DNA of 64,000 bases from JADLGL01 sp050184415 (lineage in GTDB: Bacteria > Pseudomonadota > Alphaproteobacteria > Rhizobiales > Kaistiaceae): assembly GCA_050184415.1 (NCBI GenBank), contig JBFXAJ010000006.1, forward strand, positions 1-64,000, in the 5' to 3' direction. The notes under the pieces were generated by a model that was not told the DNA's origin, searched no databases, and was given only the letters and a program-made list of their open reading frames with translations. Position 1 is the stretch's first letter. The number at the start of each line of letters is the position of its first letter. Shown in pieces: positions 42,926 to 51,632 of the stretch. Made by a program: the position numbers and the translations under genes.

Positions 42926-43855
42926 TCAGAGGGCTCCCGCGGCGGTGGGTTGGTCGGTGCCGTGATAGTCGATCACGTCGCCGGTCAGCTTCATGAAGGC
43001 GTCCTCGAGCGAGGCGCGCCGCTCGGTCAGCTCGTGGAGGGCGATGCCGTTCCGCGCCGCGGCGTCTCCGATTGCCTCGATCGCGAGATTGGAGACCCGG
43101 AGGGCGCCGTCGGTTTCGGCGACCACGATGCCCGAGAGCCCGGTGAGCACCTCGGCGAGACGAGGCGCCTCGGGCGACCGCACGCGGACATGGTTTTCGC
43201 GGGCGGTGTCGAGAAAGGCCCCGATGCCGGAATCGGCGAGGATCTTGCCGCGGCCGATGACGATGAGATGGGTCGCGACGAGCGCCATCTCGCTCATCAG
43301 ATGGCTCGACACGAAAACCGTCCGTCCCTCCGAGGCAAGACGCTGAAGGAGGCGGCGGACCCAGAGGACGCCGTCGGGGTCGAGGCCGTTGACCGGCTCG
43401 TCGAGAATGAGCGTCGCGGGGTCGCCGAGGAGCGCGACGGCGATGCCGAGGCGTTGGCCCATGCCGAGCGAGAACGCGCCGGCGCGCTTACGGGCCACGC
43501 CAGTCAGGCCTACGATCTCGATCACCTCCTCGACGCGGCGCTTCGGGATGCCGTGGGTCCGGGCGAGGGCGAGGAGGTGGTTGTAGGCGGAGCGGCCGGG
43601 ATGGGCCGCCTTGGCCTCGAGCAGCGCGCCGACTTCGCGGAGGGGGGCCGCGTGGGCCTCGTAGCGCTTGCCGTTCACCGTCACCTCGCCGCCGCTCGGG
43701 CGGTCGAGGCCGACGATCATCCGCATGGTGGTCGATTTGCCGGCGCCGTTCGGCCCCAGGAAGCCGGTGACCCGCCCGGGCTGGACGGTGAAGCTGACGT
43801 CATCCACGGCGGTCTTCGCGCCATAGCGCTTGGTGAGCTGGCGGGCCTCGATCAT
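42926..43855 (-). CDS. ABC transporter ATP-binding protein (BcrA/NatA-like)
   Basis: A 309-residue ATPase. Walker A is GPNGAGKST, the signature AFSLGMGQRLGIAVALLG, Walker B LILDEPVNGLDPDG and the H-loop VSSHLMSEMAL. The C-terminal extension of about 90 residues is typical of the BcrA/DrrA export family. It pairs with the downstream permease. Confidence 0.93.
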   Translation of the reverse strand: MIEARQLTKRYGAKTAVDDVSFTVQPGRVTGFLGPNGAGKSTTMRMIVGLDRPSGGEVTVNGKRYEAHAAPLREVGALLEAKAAHPGRSAYNHLLALARTHGIPKRRVEEVIEIVGLTGVARKRAGAFSLGMGQRLGIAVALLGDPATLILDEPVNGLDPDGVLWVRRLLQRLASEGRTVFVSSHLMSEMALVATHLIVIGRGKILADSGIGAFLDTARENHVRVRSPEAPRLAEVLTGLSGIVVAETDGALRVSNLAIEAIGDAAARNGIALHELTERRASLEDAFMKLTGDVIDYHGTDQPTAAGAL

Positions 43856-43919
43856 CCGGTCTCCTACGGCTCAGGTTTCCGAGCCGTGCCCGGACTTTCG
43901 CGGCAAGTCAACGCGGGGT

Positions 43920-44447
43920 TCATGTGGGAAGGCGCCGCGCCAACCTCAACGAGCGCCGCCGCCATTCGATGAAAGTCAGGATGAACACGACGATGTCGAG
44001 CGCCGTCAGCGCGATGAGCCAGACCGAGCCGCCGAGCGCGATTTGGTAGCCCTGGTAGACGATGAAGATCGCCAGCACCGCGAGGAAGACGGGATAGGCC
44101 CACATCCGGTCGCGCAGCACCATGACGACGAGGAAGAGCTTTATCGCGCCGTGGCTGAGCAGATAGAGCGCGGCGCCGGTGTGATGGCCGGCGCCGAGCG
44201 CCTCGATGCTCCTGAGGATGAAGGCGCCGACCACGTTGTCGGGGTCGTCGAGGAGATCGTGCCCGGTGACCGCCTTCACGGCCGCAAGCATGGCGGACGT
44301 CGGCACGAAAAGAAGGAGGAGGCCGCCGCCGATTTCGACGGCGCTGCCGAGGAGTTTCAGGACGAGCGTGACGTGGAAGATTCGGGCGACCGTGTCTTCC
44401 GGCCGCTCCGCCGGCGCCGGTCGGTCAGAAGGCGTCGAAGCAGTCAT
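43920..44447 (-). CDS. DUF2127-family membrane protein
   Basis: A 175-residue membrane protein with four hydrophobic spans (LVLKLLGSAVEIGGGLLLLF, HTGAALYLLSHGAIKLFLV, PVFLAVLAIFIVYQGYQI and WLIALTALDIVVFILTFIEW), fitting DUF2127. The conserved SHGAIKLF is characteristic. No function is known. It overlaps the following SnoaL-like gene's end by 23 bases. Confidence 0.8.
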   Translation of the reverse strand: MTASTPSDRPAPAERPEDTVARIFHVTLVLKLLGSAVEIGGGLLLLFVPTSAMLAAVKAVTGHDLLDDPDNVVGAFILRSIEALGAGHHTGAALYLLSHGAIKLFLVVMVLRDRMWAYPVFLAVLAIFIVYQGYQIALGGSVWLIALTALDIVVFILTFIEWRRRSLRLARRLPT

Positions 44448-44820
44448 AATTCCGCTGGCGGAAGATCTTGCCGTTGCGCAGCTCGAGGAACATGGCGAGG
44501 CGGGCCTTCATCTCGTCCCCGGCCTGCAGCGTGCCGACCGCCGCCGCGAGCGTCCCGGTCCAGACCACCTCGAGCGCCACCCGGTCCCCGCCGGCCATGA
44601 AGGTCTTCACGTCATAGACTTGGCTCTTCATCACCTTCTTGCCGCGCTCGGCCGCCTCGAGGATGTCCGCAAGGTTCCGCGTGGCTCCCGCCGGGGCGAG
44701 CCGGTTCGGAAATTCCTCCTGCACGATCTCGGGGTCGAAAAAGGCCGCGAGCCGCGGTCCGGTGGCGCCATTGCTGATCGCGGCGAGGTAGGTGCGGACG
44801 AAGGTGGCGGTGTCGGCCAA
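44425..44820 (-). CDS. SnoaL/NTF2-like protein
   Basis: A 131-residue cone-shaped NTF2-like fold. The start is a TTG at 44820 with GAGAGAGG upstream; the frame from 44868 would add 16 basic residues. Recognisable elements are FVRTYLAAISNG, FFDPEIVQEEFPNRL and the C-terminal ELRNGKIFRQRNYDCF. Many relatives are isomerases or stress proteins; no function can be assigned. Its end overlaps the start of the DUF2127 gene, so the two are co-transcribed. Confidence 0.78.
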   Translation of the reverse strand: MADTATFVRTYLAAISNGATGPRLAAFFDPEIVQEEFPNRLAPAGATRNLADILEAAERGKKVMKSQVYDVKTFMAGGDRVALEVVWTGTLAAAVGTLQAGDEMKARLAMFLELRNGKIFRQRNYDCFDAF

Positions 44821-44877
44821 GTGGTTCCTCTCTCGGTCGGGGGTGACGCGGCGCGCCGGGCGGTCCATCTAGGAGGG

Positions 44878-45651
44878 ATGTGCGGCCGATATGATAGCCT
44901 GATTCCGCGGGACGCTTTCACCAACCTGTTCGACGTCGCGCTCTTCCCCGACACGAACTTCCCGCCCCGCTACAACATCGCCCCGACGCAGGACATCCCG
45001 ATCGTCCGGCTGACCAGGGAGCGCGATGCCCGCGAGCTCGCGATGGTCCGCTGGGGGCTGATCCCCTTCTTCATGAAGGAGAAGCCGAAGGTCCCGCACA
45101 TCAACGCCCGCGCCGAGACGATCGACAGGACGCCGCTGTTCCGCGAGGCGTTCGCCCGCCGCCGCTGCCTCGTGCCGGCGACCGGCTTCTTCGAGTGGCA
45201 CCATAGCGGCGACCGCAAGCAGCCCTTCCGCATCCTGATGAAGGACCGCGAGCCCTTCGCCTTCGCCGGGCTGTGGGAAGCGGCGAGGCCTGACGGCGAG
45301 CGCGTCCATTCGGCGACGATCATCGTCACGGCCGCCAACGACGTCGTCGCGCCCCTGCACGACCGGATGCCCGTGATCCTCGCGCCGGAGGACTATGCGG
45401 CTTGGCTCGATCCGGAGACCGCGGCCGACGAGGCGAAGGCCTTGCTGCGGCCTTATCCGCCAGCGGCCATGGAGGCGTATCCGGTGTCGAAGCTCGTCAA
45501 CAAGTACGAGAACGACACGGAGGAGGTGATCCAGCCGATCACCCTCGGGGAGAATCCCGGTGACGGTTCGCAGGAGCCGAAGCCGCGTCGAGCCGGAAAG
45601 AAGAAGGCAGAAGCGAAGCAGCTCGATCTGCTGGCGCCCTCCGAGGAATAG
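44878..45651 (+). CDS. SRAP-family protein (YedK/HMCES, abasic-site crosslinking)
   Basis: A 257-residue SOS-response-associated peptidase. The catalytic Cys is C2 after Met1 (MCGRYD), which forms a thiazolidine crosslink with abasic DNA. Other landmarks are RYNIAPTQ, WGLIPFF, NARAETI, RRCLVPATGFFEWH, and the His in HDRMPVIL. The ATG at 44878 is right behind AGGAGGG, with almost no spacing, so translation may be weak. It protects single-stranded DNA at stalled forks. A Lys/Ala-rich tail follows the domain. Confidence 0.92.
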   Translation: MCGRYDSLIPRDAFTNLFDVALFPDTNFPPRYNIAPTQDIPIVRLTRERDARELAMVRWGLIPFFMKEKPKVPHINARAETIDRTPLFREAFARRRCLVPATGFFEWHHSGDRKQPFRILMKDREPFAFAGLWEAARPDGERVHSATIIVTAANDVVAPLHDRMPVILAPEDYAAWLDPETAADEAKALLRPYPPAAMEAYPVSKLVNKYENDTEEVIQPITLGENPGDGSQEPKPRRAGKKKAEAKQLDLLAPSEE

Positions 45652-45790
45652 GCGCGTTCCCCCCATGTCGGCGGGGGCAACTTCCATGCGCCCCGTGGCT
45701 CCGCCAATCCGAGCTTCGGCGATTGACGGACGACGATCCCGCAGGTTCATTCCGGCGCGTCGGGGGCGACGAGCAAAGCGGAGACAGTGA

Positions 45791-46417
45791 ATGACCCGGT
45801 CCGGAACATGGTGGCGCGGCGTGGCCGTAGCAGCGGGGATGCTCGTGGCGCTGCCGGCCCTTGCCCAAACCGTCGTCACCGACACCTTCGACGATCCCAA
45901 CACCGCCTGGACCAACGGCTTCCAGGGAGACGTCCGCGTCGGCTACGAAGCCGGCGAGTACTGGATGACGGCGCGGAGCGTGAGCCCGATCGTCCTCGGC
46001 TCCAACGGCTTTGCGTTCGCGAACGGCACGGTTTCGTTCGAGGTCCGCAACGCGGGCGAGTCGCTTGCCCACGGGCAGGGCGTGTTCCTGCGGGCGCAGG
46101 ATCCGGACAATTACTACGCGTTCTACATCACGTCGGACAGCACCTTCGAGGCATTCCATGTCGTTGCGGGGGAGATCGTCCCCGACAGCCCGCCGGTATC
46201 GGTGCTGCCGGCGGGTCTCTACCGGACCGACGCGCCGAACGTGATCGAGGCGGTCGCCAACGGGGCGGAGATCGAGTTCCGGGTGAACGGAACGTCCGTG
46301 TTCACCACAACGGGGGTGACGTGGCCCGAAGGCGTCACGGGATTCCTGTTCGTGAATACGTACATCCAGCCGGCCGGGTCGATCTTCGACAATTGGCGGG
46401 TCGAGGTGGCGCCGTAG
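45791..46417 (+). CDS. Secreted beta-sandwich protein of unknown function
   Basis: A 208-residue exported protein. The Sec signal (GVAVAAGMLVALPALAQ) is followed by a beta-rich domain (VVTDTFDDPNTAWTNGF) like a concanavalin/LamG-type jelly roll, with NYYAFYITSDS and SIFDNWRVEV at the end. The opening resembles glycan-binding or DUF1080-like domains, but I cannot assign a ligand. Confidence 0.65.
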   Translation: MTRSGTWWRGVAVAAGMLVALPALAQTVVTDTFDDPNTAWTNGFQGDVRVGYEAGEYWMTARSVSPIVLGSNGFAFANGTVSFEVRNAGESLAHGQGVFLRAQDPDNYYAFYITSDSTFEAFHVVAGEIVPDSPPVSVLPAGLYRTDAPNVIEAVANGAEIEFRVNGTSVFTTTGVTWPEGVTGFLFVNTYIQPAGSIFDNWRVEVAP

Positions 46418-46575
46418 AGCATCGCTCACCGCCAGCGCCGCCGCGAGGCCGCAGGGCCAATCGATCGTCGTGCCGGTTCGTTCTTCGCGACGCTTCGCAC
46501 GGCGAGTTCCGCCTGCGCAACACGGCTTCCGCAGCCGGGCCAGTCGCGGTCCCACCGCCGTCGCCCGGCTCGCTT

Positions 46576-47103
46576 CTATCCGGCAATGCGGCCCTCGAGA
46601 CGGAACCGAACGATACGCTGGACCTCGCCCACGGCCGCTGCCAATTCATCCGCAGGTGCATTCTCGAGCCGGCGTTCGAATGCCGCAAGGATCAACGTCT
46701 TGGTCGCTCCGCGGACGGCGAGGATGAAAGGAAAGCCGAAGCGTTCGCGATAGCGGGCGTTGAGCGTGGTGAAGCGCGCGAATTCCTCGGCGGTCAACCG
46801 ATCCAGTCCGGCAGAAGCCTGCTCGGTCCGCGAGTCGGGCAGGATCTCTCCCGCGAGCGTGGCGCGGCCGGCAAGGTCCGGATGCGCGCGAAGGACTCCG
46901 AGCTGTCGCTCGGCGCTCGCGGTCGCGATGGCGGATTGGAACGCGCGGATCATCGCTTCCCTGTCGGCGTAGGGGCGTGACCGCGCGGCGGCGGCGGCTA
47001 CCCAGGGCGAGGCCTCTGCGACGTCGCCGAACCGGGCGATGAACGCGTCCGCGGCGAGGCGATTGACGTCCTCCACGCCGATCGGGGCGATGGCGATGCT
47101 CAC
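46576..47103 (-). CDS. uraD: OHCU decarboxylase (UraD)
   Basis: A 175-residue enzyme that decarboxylates 2-oxo-4-hydroxy-4-carboxy-5-ureidoimidazoline to S-allantoin, the last step of urate oxidation. The catalytic His is in LRAHPDLAG, and FGFPFILAVRG is conserved. It starts with GTG and overlaps the puuD stop (GTGA), so it is translationally coupled. It is the last gene of the uraH-puuD-uraD block. Confidence 0.92.
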   Translation of the reverse strand: MSIAIAPIGVEDVNRLAADAFIARFGDVAEASPWVAAAAARSRPYADREAMIRAFQSAIATASAERQLGVLRAHPDLAGRATLAGEILPDSRTEQASAGLDRLTAEEFARFTTLNARYRERFGFPFILAVRGATKTLILAAFERRLENAPADELAAAVGEVQRIVRFRLEGRIAG

Positions 47104-48287
47104 TGTGCGGCGGCGATCCAGGCGCCGAGCTGTGCCCGTTCGCCAGCGGTCATCGCGGTCAAATTGCCGGGCGGCATGGCTGACGAATCGACCGCCTGGC
47201 GGCGCACCGGATCCGCCTGCCGACGGAGATCCTCGATGCTTGTCAGAACGACACCGCGCGGCGGCGAAGCGTAGCCGGCAACGCTCGGCGTGGTGCTATG
47301 GCAGCCGGCGCAGCGCTCGGTCACGATGGCGAGTGCGGTTGCATCCGACACCAGCGCCGAATCTGCGGCCGGGGCCGACCGCGGCGCCGTCAAGACGACC
47401 GCCGCCGCCAGCGCCGCGATCGCGACCGGCAACGCCCAGATGAAACGGCGCACGGGGTCGTGGGCGTCGTGGCGATTGATGAGGTGCCGGACGCTCGCGC
47501 CCATCGCCAGGATCAGCGCCACGACGAGCCAGGTCTGCCCATGGGCGGCGAGCATCGGGTAGTGGTTGCTCACCATCAGGAGGAGGACCGGGAGCGTCAG
47601 GTAGTTGTTGTGGACCGAGCGCTGCTTGGACATGGCGCCGAGCGCCGGATCGGGCGGGGTACCGACAAGGAGCGCAGCGGTGATCGTTCGCTGGTTGGGG
47701 ATGATCACGAGGAAGACGTTGGCGGCCATTATCGTGCCGATCAGGGCGCCGACATGGATCAGCGCGCCGCGGCCCGAGAAGACGTTCTGGAACAGGAGCG
47801 TCGCCGCGATCACGAGGACGAAGACCGCCGCCGCGAGCGCCAACGGGTTCGCTCCGACCGCGGTCCGGCACAGGAGGCGGTCGTAGCCGAGCCAGCCGGC
47901 GGCAAGACTCGCGACCGAGATGGCGATCGCCGTCCACGGCGCGATGTCCGCCACTGCCGGGTCGATCAGATAGGCGTGGGGCTGGAGGTAGTATTGGATC
48001 ACCAGGAGGGCGAAGCCGCTGGTCCAGGTCAGATACGCTTCCCACCGGAACCAGATCAGCTCCGATGGCAGACCGGCCGGTGCCACCAGGTATTTCTCGA
48101 CGTGATAGAAGCCGCCGCCATGGACCTGCCACGCGGTGCCGGACACCCCGGCGCCCATCCGCTCGCGCTTCCGAAGGCCGAGGTCGAGCGCGATGAAGTA
48201 GAACGACGTCCCGATCCAGCTCACGCCGACAATGACGTGGCCCCAGCGGAAGAGGAGATTCAGCCAGTCCGCAGCGAAGGCGCTCAA
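47100..48287 (-). CDS. puuD: Membrane urate hydroxylase PuuD (cytochrome c-linked)
   Basis: A 395-residue membrane protein. About eight hydrophobic spans (DWLNLLFRWGHVIVGVSWIG first) precede a periplasmic cytochrome c domain with the haem motif CAGCH in ERCAGCHSTTPS near residue 330. PuuD oxidises urate to 5-hydroxyisourate and passes electrons to the respiratory chain, so no peroxide is formed. It starts with TTG (AGGTGAG upstream) and ends overlapping the uraD start. It is the only urate oxidase in view. Confidence 0.92.
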   Translation of the reverse strand: MSAFAADWLNLLFRWGHVIVGVSWIGTSFYFIALDLGLRKRERMGAGVSGTAWQVHGGGFYHVEKYLVAPAGLPSELIWFRWEAYLTWTSGFALLVIQYYLQPHAYLIDPAVADIAPWTAIAISVASLAAGWLGYDRLLCRTAVGANPLALAAAVFVLVIAATLLFQNVFSGRGALIHVGALIGTIMAANVFLVIIPNQRTITAALLVGTPPDPALGAMSKQRSVHNNYLTLPVLLLMVSNHYPMLAAHGQTWLVVALILAMGASVRHLINRHDAHDPVRRFIWALPVAIAALAAAVVLTAPRSAPAADSALVSDATALAIVTERCAGCHSTTPSVAGYASPPRGVVLTSIEDLRRQADPVRRQAVDSSAMPPGNLTAMTAGERAQLGAWIAAAQ

Positions 48288-48302
48288 GGGCGTGGGCTCA
48301 CC

Positions 48303-48653
48303 TCAGCTGCCGCGATAGGTCGAGTAGCCATATGGCGACAGCAGCAGCGGGACATGGAGATGGACCGCTTCGTCGGCGATGACGAAGCGGATCGGGATGA
48401 TGTCGAGGAAGGCTGTCCCCGCGTCCGGGGTGCCGGTCCGGCGGAGGTAGGTGCCGGCGTGGAAGCGGAGCTCGTACGTCCCCGGCGCGACCGCCGGTCC
48501 GTCGAGGAGCGGGGCGTCGAGCCGTCCGTCGGCGTTGGTGATCGCCGCACCGAGCCGCACCGGTGGTTCGTCAAGACGCCAGAGCTCGACGGCAAGGCCG
48601 GCCGCCGGCGCGCCGCGCGTCAGGTCGAGCACATGCGTGGTCAGCCGCCCCAA
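48303..48653 (-). CDS. uraH: 5-Hydroxyisourate hydrolase (transthyretin-like)
   Basis: A 116-residue hydrolase that opens 5-hydroxyisourate to OHCU. It carries the His in THVLDL, the Arg in ADGRLD and the C-terminal tetrapeptide YRGS that defines the family. A TTG at 48653, with GGGGAGGGGG upstream, gives normal length; a longer frame to 48818 would add 55 basic residues. It is the first gene of the urate block, 15 bp before puuD. Confidence 0.9.
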   Translation of the reverse strand: MGRLTTHVLDLTRGAPAAGLAVELWRLDEPPVRLGAAITNADGRLDAPLLDGPAVAPGTYELRFHAGTYLRRTGTPDAGTAFLDIIPIRFVIADEAVHLHVPLLLSPYGYSTYRGS

Positions 48654-48863
48654 ATCCCCCTCCCCGCGCCGCCCGACAAATCGGACTTGCCGTACCTTCC
48701 GGCCCCGCCGGGTCGATGTCACGATCCGACGGCGCCCGCCGCCGTCCCGAGCACCGGCGGGGACAGCGATCCACGGCGTCGCAAGCCGTATGCCAACCAG
48801 CGCGCCGCGCCGATCCATGACAGGGCGCGCCGGCTGCCTCTTCGAACGCGCTTAGCCGACGTT

Positions 48864-49601
48864 CTATTTCGGCGCGAAGGGCGCCATCGCACCGGAATAG
48901 GCCTTTTGAAGCGGCCTGGCATACGGACCGGTCTTGCCGGTCCTGAGGCCGAGCGCGACGAGACTCTCGGCGAACCGGACCGCCGCGGACACACCCTCCA
49001 CGACGGGCACCCCGAGATCGGCCGACAGCTCGGCGGCCAGCGACGCCATGCCGGCGCAGCCAAGGACGACGGCGTCGGCCGAGTCCGCTGCGATCGCGGC
49101 CGCGACCGCATCCCGCAGCTTCGCGACGACGTCAGCATCGCGTGCCTCGAGCGCAAGGACCGGAATGTCGGCGGCATGGACGAAGGCGCGGCCGGCCATG
49201 CCGTAGCGGCGGACGAGCCAGTCGATCGGCACGACGGAGCGCGGCAGGGTCGTCACCACGGAGATGCGCGCCGCGATCATTCCCGCCGCTGCAAGGCCCG
49301 CCTCGCAGATCCCGACGACCGGAATCCGCGCCATCGCCCGCGCCGCGTCGAGCCCGGTGTCGTCGAAACAGGCGATGACCGCTGCGTCCGCGCCGCGAGC
49401 CTCCCCCGCCGCAATCTCGGCCAGCAGCCCGGGAACCGCGAACGCCTCGTCATAGTAGCCCTCGATGCTGACCGGCCCCATCGCCGGGTTCACCGCTTCG
49501 ATGTCGGTGCCGGCGCCCGCGACCGCGCGCGCCGCGGATCCGATCGAGGCGGTCATCGCGGCGCTGGTGTTGGGATTGACGACGAGGAGCCGCATCGTCA
49601 C
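48864..49601 (-). CDS. Aspartate/glutamate/hydantoin racemase-family protein
   Basis: A 245-residue cofactor-independent racemase. The two catalytic cysteines lie in VIACFDDTG and VVLGCAGM. The closest functional groups are hydantoin racemase (HyuE) and allantoin racemase (HpxA), which suits its place by the urate genes: UraD releases S-allantoin, and a racemase would feed stereospecific allantoinase. It may start at GTG 49601, overlapping the upstream permease stop (GTGA), or at ATG 49595. The exact substrate is inferred from context. Confidence 0.85.
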   Translation of the reverse strand: MTMRLLVVNPNTSAAMTASIGSAARAVAGAGTDIEAVNPAMGPVSIEGYYDEAFAVPGLLAEIAAGEARGADAAVIACFDDTGLDAARAMARIPVVGICEAGLAAAGMIAARISVVTTLPRSVVPIDWLVRRYGMAGRAFVHAADIPVLALEARDADVVAKLRDAVAAAIAADSADAVVLGCAGMASLAAELSADLGVPVVEGVSAAVRFAESLVALGLRTGKTGPYARPLQKAYSGAMAPFAPK

Positions 49602-50419
49602 GCGCGCCGCGTGGTGCGGCGGCGGAGGATCAGGATCGCCGCGAGCGCAATGCCGATGATGCCGAGCGAGAGGGCGGTCGTGACCGTGCCGAGCGCGTAG
49701 AGCACGGGCGTCGTCACGTTGGTGGTCATGCCCGTGATCTCGAGCGGCAGCGTGTTGAACGATCCGGTGGTCATGCGCGAGCGGGCGAACTCGTCATAGG
49801 ACAGCGTGAAGCCGAAGAGCCCGACGCCAATGAGGCTCGGCAGGATCAGCGGCAGCACGACGTGGCGGAAGGTCTGCCACGACGACGCGCCAAGGTCACG
49901 CGCCGCCTCCTCGTAGGACGGGTTGAAGCGGTTGAACACCGCGAACATGATCAGAAGGCCGAAGGGCAGCGTCCAGGTGAGATGCGCGCCGAAGCCGGAG
50001 GTGAACCATTCCGGCCGGATGCCGGCCACCTGGAACGTGATGCCGATGCCGAGGCCGACCAGGATCGACGGCACGATGAGGCTCGCGACCGCGAGGTAGA
50101 ACAGCGCCGCCGAGCCGTGGAATTTCCGGCGGAAGGCAAGCCCGGCGAGCAGCGAGACGACGACCGTGGTGATCATCACCATGAGACCGAGCAGCAGCGA
50201 GCGCGACAGCGAGCCGCCGAAATCGCCCACCGCCTGCTGCTCGAACAGCCGCTCGAACCAGACGAACGAGAAGCCGCGCATCGGGAAGGTGAGGCCGCCT
50301 TCGGGACCCTGGAACGACAGGATCACGACCGTCAGGATCGGGCCGTAGAGGAAGATCACGAAGAGGACGAAGAATGCCGCGAGAACGAAGAACCCCGGGC
50401 CGCGCCGCTCGCGCAACAT
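49598..50419 (-). CDS. ABC transporter permease (PotC-like)
   Basis: A 273-residue inner-membrane permease with six hydrophobic spans and the EAA loop EEAARDLGASSWQTFRHVVLPL. It matches the second permease of polyamine-type (PotABCD) importers. It is encoded one base after its partner and overlaps the racemase by four bases. In this cluster the transporter may take up ureides or purine-related compounds rather than polyamines (inference). Confidence 0.9.
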   Translation of the reverse strand: MLRERRGPGFFVLAAFFVLFVIFLYGPILTVVILSFQGPEGGLTFPMRGFSFVWFERLFEQQAVGDFGGSLSRSLLLGLMVMITTVVVSLLAGLAFRRKFHGSAALFYLAVASLIVPSILVGLGIGITFQVAGIRPEWFTSGFGAHLTWTLPFGLLIMFAVFNRFNPSYEEAARDLGASSWQTFRHVVLPLILPSLIGVGLFGFTLSYDEFARSRMTTGSFNTLPLEITGMTTNVTTPVLYALGTVTTALSLGIIGIALAAILILRRRTTRRA

Positions 50420-50420
50420 C

Positions 50421-51278
50421 TCAGAGCTCCTTCCGGATGTTCACGAAACGGAGGATCACCCCGATCAGGACGAGGACGAGGATCAGGAGGATGACGGCGT
50501 TCGCCGCGGCCCCCGGATATTGCAGCAAGCCCATCTGGTTCGAGATGACCGTGCCGACCGAGGCGGTCTGCCCGCCGGACATGAAGCGCACCGTCAGGAA
50601 GTCGCCCATCGTGAGGGTCACGATGAAGATGGTGCCGATGGCGATCCCCGGCTTCGCCAGCGGGATGATGACGTTCCACAGGATCTGGAAGCCGTTCGCG
50701 CCGGCATCGCGCGCGGCCTCGATCAGCGAGCGGTCGATCCGCATCAGCGTGTTGAAGATCGGGACCACCATGAACAGCGTGTAAAGGTGGACCATCGCGA
50801 GGATCACCGCGAAGTCCGAGAACAGCAGGAACTCCAGCGGCTCGTCGATCAGCCCCATATTGATGAGGGTCTGGTTGAGGAGCCCGTTCCGGCCGAGGAG
50901 CGGAACCCACGAGATCATGCGGATGACGTTCGACGTCAGGAACGGCACCGTGCAGACGAGGAACAGCGTCATCTGCATCGTCAGCGTCCGGACATGGAAG
51001 GCGAGGAAATACGCCACCCAGAAGCCAATGAAGAGCGTGAGCGCCCAGACGATGGCCGCGTATTTCAGCGTGTTGAGATAGACCCGCCAGGTAACTTGCG
51101 AGCCGACCACCTCTTCGTAGTTCAGCCAGATGAAGTCCGGATACATCCGGATGAAGTCGTAGTCCCAGAACGACACCACCACGATCATCCCGATCGGGAT
51201 GACCAGGAAGACGAGAAGGATGATGGTGAGCGGCGCCGCCTGGAGATAGGCGACGGAGCCGGAAAGAATTCGTCTCAC
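50421..51278 (-). CDS. ABC transporter permease (PotB-like)
   Basis: A 285-residue permease with six spans and an EAA-like loop EAARDAGANGFQILWNVIIPL. It begins with a GTG at 51278 preceded by AGGAG; the frame runs to 51425, but that part lies in an intergenic repeat and is not conserved. It is in the operon with the PotC-like permease, the binding protein and the ATPase. Confidence 0.9.
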   Translation of the reverse strand: MRRILSGSVAYLQAAPLTIILLVFLVIPIGMIVVVSFWDYDFIRMYPDFIWLNYEEVVGSQVTWRVYLNTLKYAAIVWALTLFIGFWVAYFLAFHVRTLTMQMTLFLVCTVPFLTSNVIRMISWVPLLGRNGLLNQTLINMGLIDEPLEFLLFSDFAVILAMVHLYTLFMVVPIFNTLMRIDRSLIEAARDAGANGFQILWNVIIPLAKPGIAIGTIFIVTLTMGDFLTVRFMSGGQTASVGTVISNQMGLLQYPGAAANAVILLILVLVLIGVILRFVNIRKEL

Positions 51279-51324
51279 GCCAGCGGCTCCTGGGATTCTG
51301 GGGCAAGGCCGCGTGGCCGGAGCC

Positions 51325-51385
51325 CCCTCACCCGCTCCATTGCTGGCGCAATGAAGCGACCTCTCCCCACCGGGGAGAGGTGAAG
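51325..51385. repeat. Intergenic repeat, copy 1 (CCCTCACCCG...GGGGAGAGGTGAAG)
   Basis: A 61-bp unit CCCTCACCCGCTCCA...GGGGAGAGGTGAAG with an internal hairpin (CCTCTCCCC/GGGGAGAGG). It recurs at 51535-51595 with about ten mismatches. This style is common in rhizobial intergenic regions. A related inverted stretch (51439-51515) lies between the copies, so 51279-51632 is mostly repeat DNA between the binding protein and the permease. Confidence 0.75.
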
Positions 51386-51438
51386 TGCCGTGCCAGGCGC
51401 CGCAATCTGCGGCGGGCTGTAGCACGGAGACGGGGCTC

Positions 51439-51515
51439 CCCCTCTCCCCGCTGGAGAGAGGGCTTCGAGACTTGGCGAGCCGCAGGCGAGCCTAGGCGAG
51501 AAGGGTGAGGGGGTA
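51439..51515. repeat. Central inverted segment of the intergenic repeat cluster
   Basis: Contains CCCCCTCTCCCCGCT...GAGAGAGGG and ends GAAGGGTGAGGGGG, the reverse orientation of the flanking CCCTCACCC units. It therefore pairs with either flanking copy. It lies inside the binding-protein/permease gap and could stabilise the upstream mRNA. Confidence 0.6.
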
Positions 51516-51534
51516 CTGCCGCGCGCTCTAGGCG

Positions 51535-51595
51535 CCCTCACCCGCCCCGATGCTGGCGCAACGGGGCGACCTCTCCCAACTGGGGAGAGGTGAAG
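51535..51595. repeat. Intergenic repeat, copy 2
   Basis: The second copy of the 61-bp unit, with the same start CCCTCACCCG and end GGGGAGAGGTGAAG. It ends 37 bases from the binding-protein stop codon. In the minus-strand transcript it forms a stem just after that gene, which may raise the amount of binding protein relative to the permeases. Confidence 0.75.
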
Positions 51596-51632
51596 GAGGG
51601 TCTCGGCACCCATGGACGACACCGGATGGCGC

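Noticed and set aside
47298..49700. 800-residue plus-strand open frame across puuD, uraH and the racemase
   Set aside because: It spans three well-supported opposite-strand genes and is low-complexity (Arg/Asp/Glu/His).
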